Positions 1-8,401 of a DNA stretch of 23,151 bases are shown piece after piece (within the stretch, counting starts at the first letter, position 1; each line of letters begins with the position of its first letter). The DNA comes from a virus. The notes beneath the pieces were generated by a model, which searched no databases, was not told the origin of the DNA, and saw only the letters and a list, made by a program, of their open reading frames with translations. The stretch lies in the IMG/VR virus record IMGVR_UViG_3300049846_001106, positions 1-23,151 of that record; one strand, given 5' to 3'. The translations under genes were made by a program, and so were the position numbers.

Positions 1-286
1 AAGATGAAGCATCCCACTTAAGAATCAGATAGTTACCCGCATTCTCTTCTAGAGAAGAGTAATCTCCTATCATTTGTATCGAGGATACTATTCTACTTCC
101 TCCTACTGTCAAGTGCAGAAGGGTTCTATGGACATCAACAGAGTTGACAGAGACGACAAACTTGTTAATAGAGATCTGTGATTTATCAGTAGTAACAGCA
201 ATGGAATCTATCGCAATTACCTTCCCATCGCTGTTCTTATAGATTCTACAAGCTTGCCCATGTTGTCTAGTTGAACTAGGAGGCAT
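1..286 (-). CDS. Partial CDS, unknown protein (3' end outside window)
   Basis: An open frame starts at the ATG at 286-284 and runs without a stop to the window edge (95 codons seen). It begins MPPSSTRQHGQACRIYKNSD. A good Shine-Dalgarno (AAGGAG) lies just upstream, and it overlaps the TAA stop of the preceding gene, so the two are probably translationally coupled. The visible part is rich in beta-branched residues (VIAIDSIAVTT, LLHLTVGGSRIV), which suggests a beta-rich structural protein. It is the last visible gene of the minus-strand morphogenesis operon, beyond the capsid terminator. I do not recognise a family. Confidence 0.75.
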   Translation of the reverse strand, partial: MPPSSTRQHGQACRIYKNSDGKVIAIDSIAVTTDKSQISINKFVVSVNSVDVHRTLLHLTVGGSRIVSSIQMIGDYSSLEENAGNYLILKWDASS

Positions 287-295
287 AGTAACTCC

Positions 296-1036
296 TTATA
301 TTTTTAGCTTTATTAGGTTACCAGAAACCTCAATTGTTTTAGTTAGTTCTCTAACTCCACTAACTGTTGCATTGGGATGATCAGTTGCAGGTAGAGTGCT
401 AAGTCCAAATGAATCTACATCAACAGACAAAGGATCGATATCCTTATTAAAGGTAATGATAATTTCATCTAGTGTCGTAGGATTCTGTATACTTCTATTT
501 CCTGGTGTAATCGAAAGAATTTTTAGTGTATCGGTTGGTGCAGTTGATTCTATTACAGAAGATGAAAGAACAGATGTTGATACTGTACTTGGTATAGTCT
601 CAATAGACCCACTTCCAGTCTCAAATGAGAAAGAAACGAAACCATCAATAGCTACACTTCCAGCATCGAGAACATCAGATAGATTCACTACATAAGTAAG
701 CTCTGGTACAAGTGGATGTGCCGATGTAAACGTAATTAGAGTATTACCAGCTACTCCTGTAACTGTTACATCACCAGTTACTATACCTGTATAGCCTGGT
801 GACTGTAGAAAATCATCCAACGATCCCTGAGAAATATTATCTGGACTAGTTAATTCTATTAGACCTGGACCAACAAATTGATCTGTGTCAGGACCTTCAA
901 CAAAGAAGCCTTCCTTAAGACTAGCTTCATTATAATTAAGCCCGCTTAGTGTTAGACTAATAGAAGTTCTAAGTGGAACTCCTGTATCGTTATTTGCCGG
1001 AAATGTATCAACAATCAGGTCTAAAAGATCAGACAT
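296..1036 (-). CDS. Ig-like (SbsA/Big_5-type) domain protein, likely virion surface or adhesion
   Basis: 246 aa, no signal peptide or membrane segment. Two Ig-like segments are visible. One is N-terminal (about residues 8-130), starting with DTFPANNDTGVPLRTSISLTLSG. The second is C-terminal (about 170-246), with the typical opening SITPGNRSIQNPTTLDEIII and then TFNKDIDPLSVD. The pattern (P-x-N/D-x-x-x-V/P ... I-x-I-x-F-x-x-x-I-D) is that of bacterial SbsA Ig-like (Big_5) domains, often found on phage head or tail decorations. A Ser/Thr-rich linker (about 140-168) joins them. The start has a GAGGAA Shine-Dalgarno inside the end of the preceding gene. It lies in the operon downstream of the capsid gene, fitting a decoration or tail accessory role; the exact role is inference. 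Confidence 0.65.
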   Translation of the reverse strand: MSDLLDLIVDTFPANNDTGVPLRTSISLTLSGLNYNEASLKEGFFVEGPDTDQFVGPGLIELTSPDNISQGSLDDFLQSPGYTGIVTGDVTVTGVAGNTLITFTSAHPLVPELTYVVNLSDVLDAGSVAIDGFVSFSFETGSGSIETIPSTVSTSVLSSSVIESTAPTDTLKILSITPGNRSIQNPTTLDEIIITFNKDIDPLSVDVDSFGLSTLPATDHPNATVSGVRELTKTIEVSGNLIKLKI

Positions 1037-1037
1037 A

Positions 1038-1652
1038 TTATTCCTCGTTTATGGGATTTAGAACAATCCTCTCTACATCTGATTCTACTACATCTGTAAG
1101 ATTAGCCAAGTTTACCATGCCTCTTGTGCCTTCAGTAATCTTAGAATGTGTATTGTCCATAGTAGCTTGGAGAATATCTTCTGTACCCGTAAGATCAGTT
1201 ACGGCCTTAGTATGCTTATCTAGTAGTTCTTGAATTACTTTAAGAACACCAGGTCTTCTAGATCCTTTTTCTTCGAGACGAGCGAGAAGTTTAAGATGTC
1301 GGACTGATCTAATATTACCGATCTTCTTCTTTACAGTAGATACAGTACCTACTAATAGAACATTTAATTCAGCTATTTCAGCTGCCATATATTCCTCTAT
1401 ATCTGGATGTGGTGTCAGTTCAATAGCTTTAACTGGTACTTCATTTGGAGTAGAGTATGTAACTTTCGTCTGGGTTGGAGTTTCATCAGCAATTAGCGAG
1501 CCACTCTTAATCCCATAAGTTACCTGCATCTGCTCTTGTGGAGTCAGTTGTGTATAGTCTATATCAACAGGCCCAGGGCTCTCGAAATTAAGAGCAAAGA
1601 CTTTACCTACTGAATAGAAAGGACATTTGTCTGCGTTCAATGTTATTTTCAT
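1038..1652 (-). CDS. Hypothetical phage protein downstream of capsid
   Basis: 204 aa, family not recognised. The N-terminal third (MKITLNADKCPFYSVGKVFA) looks beta-rich. The middle and C-terminal parts (about 90-204) are predicted helical and charged, with VSTVKKKIGNIRSVRHLKLLARLEE as a likely amphipathic or coiled-coil stretch (first 20 residues VSTVKKKIGNIRSVRHLKLL). A strong Shine-Dalgarno (CAGGAGA) sits 5-6 nt before the ATG. It is the first gene after the intrinsic terminator that follows the capsid gene, so it should be expressed at a lower level than capsid if the terminator is efficient. The next gene starts 1 nt after its stop. Position suggests a head-tail connector or head completion role, but no sequence feature proves it. 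Confidence 0.6.
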   Translation of the reverse strand: MKITLNADKCPFYSVGKVFALNFESPGPVDIDYTQLTPQEQMQVTYGIKSGSLIADETPTQTKVTYSTPNEVPVKAIELTPHPDIEEYMAAEIAELNVLLVGTVSTVKKKIGNIRSVRHLKLLARLEEKGSRRPGVLKVIQELLDKHTKAVTDLTGTEDILQATMDNTHSKITEGTRGMVNLANLTDVVESDVERIVLNPINEE

Positions 1653-1666
1653 TTTAATCTCCTGAT

Positions 1667-1695
1667 AAAAAAAGAGGGGAGCAAAGCTCCCCTCT
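1667..1695 (-). terminator. Intrinsic terminator after major capsid gene
   Basis: On the minus strand a perfect 10-bp stem (1695-1686 with 1682-1673; AGAGGGGAGC pairs with GCTCCCCTCT) has a 3-nt loop and is followed by a run of T (1673-1667). It lies 30 nt past the capsid stop codon and ends only about 3 nt before the Shine-Dalgarno of the following gene. It should end or attenuate transcription after the capsid gene and protect the capsid mRNA 3' end. Confidence 0.9.
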
Positions 1696-1724
1696 AGTTT
1701 AATGATTCTTACTTAGGTTAGCTA

Positions 1725-2975
1725 TTAGAGAACATTAGCAGTTGGGCTAATAGGACCAAGTGAGCTAGAAGCCACGTCGATATTAGCGACGGCGGGCAAC
1801 ACAATCTCATTGGGCACAACATGCACGTTCTTCATGGTAGCAACAGCCTTACCCTCATTCAAGATACCGATAGCATAACGCTCGCGGAGCTTGATCTTAC
1901 GGATATCAACCCGAGGATCATTGAACTCTTCAGTCATAACGTCTTCATCAACGATGAGAACGCCTAACTCACGAGAATCAAACATATAGATATCAGTGAG
2001 CTTACGACGCGGATCGTAAGGCACGAACGGTGATACGATGATTCTAAACGGTACATTAAAGTAGCCGGGTAGATTCGGAGCACTGTTCAAAGTCTGGGGG
2101 AACCCAGCAAGAGGGGTCGCCTCTTGACCATGGGGTGAAGTCCCACCTGTGGCAGTTTGCCCAGGAAGGATGTTCTGACCACCAGACACGCCTAGACCAC
2201 CTTGGCTCGACGCATCCCACGGTGCACGACCAGCGGGATTGCCTGACCAAGAGGCAAAGAACGATCCACCACCATTAGCAAGAACAAACGAACGCAAGGT
2301 TGCATCCTTGACGAACATTGTCCAAGTAAGGGGGTGCATAAGCAAGGTATCAGGGAAGAAGCCCTGAGTAATAACCTGAGCATAGCAATCAAACAGGTCG
2401 TCCATGGTTACAGAACCATTTCCGCCACCTGCAAGATTTCTACCTGTAGTAACACCGTTAAGTGACTTGGTAGGAGCTAAGTTATCAAACACCGGAACGC
2501 CTAAGGAGCGAATATGATTAAAAATCTTTACTTCCTTATGACGGGCCAATGCACGACCAGCAGCACGGAGATGCATACCGATTACATCGAACTGAGAGTA
2601 ACGGATCATTTCATCCGTCACCTTCACGGCAAGACCTACCTTACCGATGTTCGCTGTAACAGTCGCACCACCCATCTGCAAGCTACGCTCTGGGTATTCC
2701 ATGCCTTCCGCAATATCTGCGGCTTGCAAGGCACCTACTGATGGGAAGGATATTGTCTGTCCATAAGAATAGTTAATTCTCTGGAGCAAACTAGTACCAA
2801 CGAGAAGGGGCTCTGCAGCTTCCTTAACGATGTTACTAATAACCTTCGGCATGAGCATAGGAGCATTCGGAACCGATAGGGCGTCCTCAAGTTTTACTCT
2901 CTCGCCATTATCGAGCTTACCATTGGATTTCCAAAGATACTCGAACTGTTTGGCATCTTTAATTTCTAGCGCCAT
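1725..2975 (-). CDS. Major capsid protein (HK97 fold)
   Basis: 416 aa; forms the icosahedral shell. Features fitting an HK97-fold capsid protein are an N-arm, a beta-rich segment (about 70-120, YGQTISFPSV ... VGLAVKVTDEMI), a long spine-helix region (about 120-155, YSQFDVIGMHLRAAGRALAR), MHPLTWTMFVKD typical of the P/A-domain, and a C-terminal KLRERYAIGILNEGKAV. A Gly/Pro-rich stretch at about 234-305 is unusual and may be an inserted loop or domain. Shine-Dalgarno GGAGGT is 9 nt before the ATG. It follows protease/scaffold and decoration genes, the classical order, and an intrinsic terminator lies directly downstream. Codons are richer in C/G at third positions than in most of the operon, fitting high expression. 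No chymotrypsin-like or maturation cleavage site can be fixed by eye. Confidence 0.85.
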   Translation of the reverse strand: MALEIKDAKQFEYLWKSNGKLDNGERVKLEDALSVPNAPMLMPKVISNIVKEAAEPLLVGTSLLQRINYSYGQTISFPSVGALQAADIAEGMEYPERSLQMGGATVTANIGKVGLAVKVTDEMIRYSQFDVIGMHLRAAGRALARHKEVKIFNHIRSLGVPVFDNLAPTKSLNGVTTGRNLAGGGNGSVTMDDLFDCYAQVITQGFFPDTLLMHPLTWTMFVKDATLRSFVLANGGGSFFASWSGNPAGRAPWDASSQGGLGVSGGQNILPGQTATGGTSPHGQEATPLAGFPQTLNSAPNLPGYFNVPFRIIVSPFVPYDPRRKLTDIYMFDSRELGVLIVDEDVMTEEFNDPRVDIRKIKLRERYAIGILNEGKAVATMKNVHVVPNEIVLPAVANIDVASSSLGPISPTANVL

Positions 2976-2992
2976 TGTACGGTTACCTCCTA

Positions 2993-4189
2993 TTATCTCG
3001 ACACGAGATTAATTCTAACTACTAGATTAGCAGCGCCTGCATAATGGACCTTATCAGGTACACCACCGTTCGCTGAACCCGGCATCTGGTCCATTTGACC
3101 AGCATAGGCGGGAAGTGAACCAGAGGCATCACTACCAAGACCATCATAGGCGGTACGAACCTTACCAAGAGCGTCCTTATCCAAGACGTTCTCTACTTCT
3201 AGGACTTGACCCATAATATCCTTAAAGTCTTCAGAAGTTGCCTTCACGAAGTTAGAGTTCGCATCACATTTCACGAAGTCGCCAGCCTTGAGGTTACCCA
3301 CAGCGCAGGCAAACTTAGAAACAGACGAAGGAGCTGAGGCATAGTGCGCGTAAGAAATCTTATACGCAGTAGCGCCACCACCTGGGTCTGAAGAGGCATA
3401 TACGCTAACCATACCAGTAGTTAGATCGATTGCCCAATCACCAGCACCCGCAATATCAGCTGCTGAAGCAACTTGACGAACAAAGCGTGTAGCCGCGTCG
3501 GTCAAGGTGTGATTCGCAAATGTTATTGGAGTACGGAGGGTCGCAGCAGCAACCGGGAGGTTGTTGACGGGACCTAGCACAAGTGTAGAACCTGAGAAAC
3601 TATCATTCTCTAGGGCCTCTAGCGATACGCTAGCGGGAACCAGAGGTACTTCTAGTACATAGTCGCACAAGAGAGCTACTCTATGCTGTAAATTATGGTT
3701 GTGCTCACGGAAACCAGCGGGAGTGAAGCCGTCATCGAGTGAAGAGCCATCCCCTGCCCATTGGAAGAATCCGTAAGGAGCTACACCTAGTGGTTTACTT
3801 ACCACCATAGTCTCACCGGTACCCATAAAATCGGTTACACCTGAGACGGCGAACGTACCTTCGTCACCCAAAACTAGGGGTGATCCAGTACGAACGTCAA
3901 TGACACCAGCTTCGACATCTCGCTCAGTGTAAGTGATAGTTGCACCAGTCAGACCATACTGAGCTGGAACTATGCGGCCTTGGTTGTCAGCGGCAAGAAT
4001 CTTGCCAGGAGTGACAACATAGTAAACCTCATAGTACTTATCAAAAAACTGAACGGGAAGCCAAGCAGCGGGCTTGAATTCACCATGAGGGCGAACGCCT
4101 TCCGAGTGTTCTACCACTGGAAGGATATTACCTACATGATCCCAGCCCTTATGATTTGGCACGTAACGTCCAAGACTATCAAAAGCCAT
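2993..4189 (-). CDS. Putative capsid decoration / head structural protein
   Basis: 398 aa, encoded between the protease-scaffold and the capsid gene, the usual place for a head decoration protein. It is mostly beta-rich with little charge. Near the C-terminus, KAGDFVKCDANSNFVKATSE followed by DIMGQVLEVE resembles the small beta-barrel decoration proteins (DUF2190-like: G-D-x-V/L ... A-T-x-x-x-x-I-x-G-x-V). The N-terminal two thirds (Gly, Ser, Ala-rich; for example DDGFTPAGFREHNHNLQHRV) is extra and not assigned. AAGGAGG lies about 9 nt before the ATG. As for the capsid gene, codons look optimised, so the protein is probably abundant in the virion. The decoration call rests on position and weak motif similarity. 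Confidence 0.6.
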   Translation of the reverse strand: MAFDSLGRYVPNHKGWDHVGNILPVVEHSEGVRPHGEFKPAAWLPVQFFDKYYEVYYVVTPGKILAADNQGRIVPAQYGLTGATITYTERDVEAGVIDVRTGSPLVLGDEGTFAVSGVTDFMGTGETMVVSKPLGVAPYGFFQWAGDGSSLDDGFTPAGFREHNHNLQHRVALLCDYVLEVPLVPASVSLEALENDSFSGSTLVLGPVNNLPVAAATLRTPITFANHTLTDAATRFVRQVASAADIAGAGDWAIDLTTGMVSVYASSDPGGGATAYKISYAHYASAPSSVSKFACAVGNLKAGDFVKCDANSNFVKATSEDFKDIMGQVLEVENVLDKDALGKVRTAYDGLGSDASGSLPAYAGQMDQMPGSANGGVPDKVHYAGAANLVVRINLVSR

Positions 4190-4222
4190 TAGTTACTTCC
4201 TCCTTAAAAAGTTCTCCTTGAA

Positions 4223-5056
4223 TTAATTATCTTGGGGAAGCTTTCCTTTCTTTCTCATATCTGTTAGAAAGGCTTCGGCTGCAGTCTGTCCCTTACTCAT
4301 TCTGATCGTTAAAAACTGTTCATGAATTCTAGTAAGTTCGGCTGCATCTACGCTCTTCTGGGTTTCAACGGCGGTCACGGGACTAACATTTGGAGAGTGA
4401 ACTTCTCCGCTAGGTATCCGAGACATACCATCCCCAAGCTTATCAGCAATCTTAACTATGTCAACATTCTTAAGTGTTTGTGTGATTTCCATATCCAGAA
4501 CTGAATCTTCTAGGGTGGAGAGATCTTGGGCTTTGACCTCATGATCACGCAGCACTCTCAATGTTTGTAAGTGAGATTCCTTTACCTTTCTTGTGTCTAA
4601 CTTTGCCTTAACTACACTATCTTGAAGAGCATCAAAATCTTTAGATAGCGCAGCGTATTCTTTACGTTGTGCTTCTAATCTTCCCTTTAGCTCTTCAATC
4701 GTTCCTTCGAGAGCAGAGATCTTATCAGCTAAGACCTTCTTCTCGTCTACGACAGGTTCTGTGGTAACAGGAGGTTCTGTAGTGACTTTAGCATCTTCAG
4801 TTTTAACCTCTTCTGTTTTGACTTCTTCAGTCTTTGTTTCCTCTGTCTTAGCATCTTCTGTTTTGTTTTCAGTAGTCGTAACAGTTTCTTCGACCTTTGT
4901 TTCCTCAGTCTTTGAATCAGCTACCGGAGCATCAGAAGCTGGAGCAGTTGTTGTAACAACTTCTTCAGTCTTGACTGCAGGTTGCTCACTCGGTACGACC
5001 GTTGAGTCTTGAACTTTTACGCCTTCTTCATTCTTTTTGGCGTCCTCAATCTTCAT
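4223..5056 (-). CDS. Nested in-frame scaffold protein (internal start)
   Basis: Same frame and stop as the protease gene. ATG at 5056-5054 (residue M319 of the long form) gives a 277-aa product starting MKIEDAKKNEEGV. Directly upstream is a complete AAGGAGG (5071-5065) with an 8-nt spacer. That is as strong as the sites of the capsid and decoration genes, and better than the start of the full-length protease. The product would be the scaffold alone: acidic Glu/Thr/Val-rich region, coiled coil and a helical C-terminus (LTRIHEQFLTIRMSKGQTAA). The arrangement matches lambda C/Nu3, where a nested start supplies excess scaffold over protease. The start is inferred from sequence. Confidence 0.8.
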   Translation of the reverse strand: MKIEDAKKNEEGVKVQDSTVVPSEQPAVKTEEVVTTTAPASDAPVADSKTEETKVEETVTTTENKTEDAKTEETKTEEVKTEEVKTEDAKVTTEPPVTTEPVVDEKKVLADKISALEGTIEELKGRLEAQRKEYAALSKDFDALQDSVVKAKLDTRKVKESHLQTLRVLRDHEVKAQDLSTLEDSVLDMEITQTLKNVDIVKIADKLGDGMSRIPSGEVHSPNVSPVTAVETQKSVDAAELTRIHEQFLTIRMSKGQTAAEAFLTDMRKKGKLPQDN

Positions 5057-6010
5057 TGAGTTTTCCTCCTTAATAGGTAATTCATACTGAGGGAATCCAA
5101 GTCTTGCTTCTGTAAGTCGACCTGAAAACTGCTTTTCAGTCTTTACATTGTCCTGAATTCCATTGTAGTTTAACTCTAAAACTTTTGAGTGTCTATCAGC
5201 AGGTACATTAACGAATGAATATTCATCATAAGTTAGATCGCCTGCAATAACGAAACACTTCGCACCGTCATAGATCCCACCTGGCCTATGCTCACACTGA
5301 CCTGTATCTGTCCAGTCTGTTCTGCAGATAGAACAAATAGCAGCATTAGTTGTAGCACCTACTGAACCAGTTAGATATCTACCATCTAGAAGCTTTTGAA
5401 TAGCTTCTGGATCTGTAATATTAGCAACTAGTTCAATATAACCAAGACCATCATATGACTTATCTTCTAGAATTGAATCCTTGAGTATGCTTGTTACTAC
5501 ATCTACCTGCATACCCATAGGCATCTTGCCTGAGGTAAAATCTTTGATTAGCTGTTCTGTTATCTTTCCCTTTTCGTTACCTCTACGATCTTTAACAACC
5601 ATATCTTTATATAGATCAACTACTGATCCAGAGGTATCTCTATAAGTAGCAGCTATAATACGTCCGATATTATCGGAATGGTCGTTGTGGTGCAGGAGAA
5701 CAGGCTTTGGATAGTTATCTGTAAAAGAAGATGCACCTTTCTTCATTTTATCTGGTAGATAGAATCCATTGTTTCGAGTAATTAGGCCTGAGTGTGTTGC
5801 AGCGATTCTAACCATCAATCCAGCTTGAGGAGCAGCTTGCTGCTGAACCATTTGCTGTCCTGGTAATCCTGGCATCATACCCATCCCTGATGGATGGAGT
5901 TGGCCTTCGGGTGCTGGCTTAAAAGCACCAGCATAATCATCTTTGACCCTCATTAAATTAGAGTCCAAGAGAGTAAATTGTACTGTGTCAAATATTTTTA
6001 AGCTACCCAT
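4223..6010 (-). CDS. Prohead maturation protease fused to scaffold domain
   Basis: 595 aa. The N-terminal part (about 65-280) is a U35/S78-type prohead serine protease: the His box LLHHNDHSDNIGRI (H107/H108/H111) and the Ser box RYLTGSVGA (S216). A Cys/His insert follows (C226-x2-C229 ... C239-x-H241), then the typical YDEYSFVNVPADRHSKVLEL. The C-terminal part (about 319-595) is scaffold-like: highly acidic, with a KTEE-type repeat tract (381-408) and a coiled coil at about 425-475. Proteases of this group cut scaffold and capsid N-termini during maturation. The start (ATG) has AAGGGG inside the end of the portal gene, 1 nt away. An in-frame internal start with a perfect Shine-Dalgarno makes the scaffold separately (see the nested CDS). 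The exact nucleophile assignment is by motif only. Confidence 0.8.
   Translation of the reverse strand: MGSLKIFDTVQFTLLDSNLMRVKDDYAGAFKPAPEGQLHPSGMGMMPGLPGQQMVQQQAAPQAGLMVRIAATHSGLITRNNGFYLPDKMKKGASSFTDNYPKPVLLHHNDHSDNIGRIIAATYRDTSGSVVDLYKDMVVKDRRGNEKGKITEQLIKDFTSGKMPMGMQVDVVTSILKDSILEDKSYDGLGYIELVANITDPEAIQKLLDGRYLTGSVGATTNAAICSICRTDWTDTGQCEHRPGGIYDGAKCFVIAGDLTYDEYSFVNVPADRHSKVLELNYNGIQDNVKTEKQFSGRLTEARLGFPQYELPIKEENSMKIEDAKKNEEGVKVQDSTVVPSEQPAVKTEEVVTTTAPASDAPVADSKTEETKVEETVTTTENKTEDAKTEETKTEEVKTEEVKTEDAKVTTEPPVTTEPVVDEKKVLADKISALEGTIEELKGRLEAQRKEYAALSKDFDALQDSVVKAKLDTRKVKESHLQTLRVLRDHEVKAQDLSTLEDSVLDMEITQTLKNVDIVKIADKLGDGMSRIPSGEVHSPNVSPVTAVETQKSVDAAELTRIHEQFLTIRMSKGQTAAEAFLTDMRKKGKLPQDN
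4788..4868 (-). repeat. KTE[E/D]-type tandem repeat tract in scaffold
   Basis: Short degenerate tandem repeats encode about six units of KTE[E/D] plus a spacer residue (residues about 381-408 of the long protease form; for example KTEETKTEEVKTEEVKTEDA). The DNA repeats a TTCTTCAGT/TTCTGTTTT-like unit. The tract is acidic and low in complexity, probably a flexible linker between the protease and the coiled-coil scaffold. Copy number may vary between related phages. Confidence 0.75.
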
Positions 6011-6011
6011 T

Positions 6012-8399
6012 TTACCCCTTCTTTAGAGATGCATTACAAATAGCAAAAGCCGAGGACTTAATACGATCCTCTGACCAGTCTGGATGTTTCTGCCTCAGAC
6101 TCTTCTTGACTTGCAATACACACGATTCAAGTTTAACACCATCCTGATTTTCCTCAAGATCGCTACCTGAATCGCCTAATGATATCACTGATATATCACA
6201 AGCGCAATTAGCGTGATGTGGTGCAACATCGTCCAAGGTCATTACAGACATATCAACTGCTGTTTGAGAAGCATCTCTACAAATAGTACATTTTGATTTC
6301 TCATCTGTTTTACTGATTAAGTACGCGTTCTTCTTACCCTTAATGCCAATAGCCTTACCATACATCATTGCCTTTCTAATTTCAACATCTTCGATGAAAT
6401 CAGTTCTGTATGACATAGAATCAAAGATGGCTCGAACTTCACGAGCTATCTCATCTAGTGACATTGAGTCTGTTAGTCTTCTACGAAGAGTAGTAATAAC
6501 AGCATTTGTTAATCGATTGATATAGTACTCTGCTCGATCAGAAAACATGCTGCGGGCTCTAGAAGACTTCATCATAAAATCTTCAGAACTAGGAGAGACA
6601 TACTTAGCTAGCTCAGATCTAAAGGCAATCATCTGATCACCAATCAAACGTTGAATGGTGGTAGACATCTGAGTTCTAATAAGTGTAGCAATCCAGTCTT
6701 GATCAATTTGCTCTCTTTGAGTAATACGGCTTACTGTATCTTCTTTTACTTGATTAAAGGTATTAGATAGATAACCGTCTGTCATATTGCGCACAACAGG
6801 ACGAGGTTTAGCTTTAGCTACAGCAATCTTAGCTTTAGTCTTTTCCTTCTCAAGTTCCATTTCTTGTTCGTTCTGTTTATCTCCTGCTTCATCGATATCT
6901 TCTGGAGCAACAGCAGTTGCAGGATTCTTAGCGGCAGCAATAGAAGCTGGGCTGAAAGGTTCATCGCTTGCAGAGATCAATAATTGTGGTTCAGCAAATA
7001 ACTTCCATCTCATACGATTCCATTCGGGATACTGTTCTGCACCATCAGTACCATTTTGAACATCTTCAAATGAGGGCAAGCGAAGAGGTTCTAGACCAAG
7101 TTCTTTTCGTGCTTCATCATGAGTAATAATATCTTTTGCGAATAGATCAGCAGCATGGCTTTGCTTCTTAATCTTGGCTTCGGTATCAATTTCCCTAAAG
7201 ACCAATCTAACCATATTCTCTTCATCAAGAACATCTGGTCCAAAAGTAGACTCTAGTAGAAGTTCTTTGATAATGAATTCATTAATGGCATCAGAAACAA
7301 CTTGTTGTAGATCTTTAACCGAATCAACCATATTACGAGACATGTTATCAGCCGTCGCTCTATTGGCTGTCTCGCCTTCACCCATATCAACAGCTGAAAC
7401 TCCAAGACCAGCAAATACACGCTTCTTGAAATGCTCTAGATATCCTTCTGCTCTGAGAGCTCTACCCTCTGCACCAATAGCTTCGATCTTATGACGCTCA
7501 GGAGTAACAATACCACCTTCAGATGGCATATACTGAATCTCTCTACGAACTACGTCGATTTCTCTTTGACCATCCTCTGTATATCCAGCAGGAGCCTCTG
7601 GTGTACCTACTATATATTGGAAGAGAGGAAAGAGATGCTGATAGACCAGTAATTCAATATTCTCTTCAATCTTACGGAGAGCACGAATATCATCGATTAC
7701 AGGAGTAAGAACTGGCGTACCAAATACGAAACCTTCTTTACGATCATAGGCAATGTGAATAACATCAGAAACATCATAGGTCTGTTCAGATCCATTAGGC
7801 ATCATTTGACGCCAAGCTGAAATATACCCACTAGTAAGTTCGTACTCCATTGTTTCAGCTGCAGCAACGAAATAGCCAGCAACAGGTTTTAGAGTTTTAC
7901 CACCCTTACCATTTTCTTTTCTAATAGCTCCACCAGAAGACTTTACGTCTCTAGCTTTGATCAAGAAACAATTAGACTTACGAACTAAAGCAGAACCAAT
8001 ATCGCGAACTAGTTGATTAGTAGATATTTTTGAGGCTGCTGCTATTTGAGCGAATCGAGCTTTGATGTATTTAATTGTTCTAAGGTTAGGTCCAGTAAAG
8101 TCATAACCTTCCTTTAACATCAAGGCGACTTTCTTATCAAATGCCTGACGAACATATGAATCTGTATCTTCGATCTTACCTATTTCAGCAAGATCGTATT
8201 CGGCTGACTGGAAAGCACCTCTACCTAAGTAGCGTGTATCATTATAATCGAGTGTTGGATCTTTGATCCTTGGCAAGAGAGCAGGTTTCTTTGTATCAGG
8301 TATAACAGCCTTAATATCTGGGACTTCGTCCTGAACGACAATCTGTTCAACAGGTTGTTCTTTTTTAGCTCGCTGAATATCGAATCCAAATATTTTCAC
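6012..8399 (-). CDS. Portal protein with C-terminal MuF-like domain
   Basis: 795 aa, starting at GTG (8399-8397) with a GAGGGA Shine-Dalgarno overlapping the previous stop. Residues about 60-500 look like a phage portal: YVRQAFDKKVALMLKEGYDF, a long mixed core with DVIHIAYDRKEGFVFGTPVL, then FAGLGVSAVDMGEGETANRA and a helical stem. The portal is the dodecameric DNA channel at the head vertex. After an Ala/Glu/Lys-rich linker (about 500-545), the C-terminal region carries a MuF/SPP1-gp7-like end: KCTICRDASQ at about 703, and then APHHANCACDISVI at about 726-738, the C-x2-C ... H-x-N-C-x-C signature of that family. Usually portal and MuF are separate genes; fusions exist. It overlaps no gene but is separated from its neighbours by 1-2 nt. 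Confidence 0.85.
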   Translation of the reverse strand: MKIFGFDIQRAKKEQPVEQIVVQDEVPDIKAVIPDTKKPALLPRIKDPTLDYNDTRYLGRGAFQSAEYDLAEIGKIEDTDSYVRQAFDKKVALMLKEGYDFTGPNLRTIKYIKARFAQIAAASKISTNQLVRDIGSALVRKSNCFLIKARDVKSSGGAIRKENGKGGKTLKPVAGYFVAAAETMEYELTSGYISAWRQMMPNGSEQTYDVSDVIHIAYDRKEGFVFGTPVLTPVIDDIRALRKIEENIELLVYQHLFPLFQYIVGTPEAPAGYTEDGQREIDVVRREIQYMPSEGGIVTPERHKIEAIGAEGRALRAEGYLEHFKKRVFAGLGVSAVDMGEGETANRATADNMSRNMVDSVKDLQQVVSDAINEFIIKELLLESTFGPDVLDEENMVRLVFREIDTEAKIKKQSHAADLFAKDIITHDEARKELGLEPLRLPSFEDVQNGTDGAEQYPEWNRMRWKLFAEPQLLISASDEPFSPASIAAAKNPATAVAPEDIDEAGDKQNEQEMELEKEKTKAKIAVAKAKPRPVVRNMTDGYLSNTFNQVKEDTVSRITQREQIDQDWIATLIRTQMSTTIQRLIGDQMIAFRSELAKYVSPSSEDFMMKSSRARSMFSDRAEYYINRLTNAVITTLRRRLTDSMSLDEIAREVRAIFDSMSYRTDFIEDVEIRKAMMYGKAIGIKGKKNAYLISKTDEKSKCTICRDASQTAVDMSVMTLDDVAPHHANCACDISVISLGDSGSDLEENQDGVKLESCVLQVKKSLRQKHPDWSEDRIKSSAFAICNASLKKG

Positions 8400-8401
8400 G
8401 G

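Noticed and set aside
396-695. 99-aa open frame on + opposite the Ig-like gene
   Set aside because: No ribosome site, and it lies fully opposite a gene with clear domain features.
4761-5012. Open frame on + rich in Ser/Val (83 aa)
   Set aside because: It is the reverse of the KTEE repeat tract of the scaffold; its composition is forced by that repeat and no ribosome site is present.
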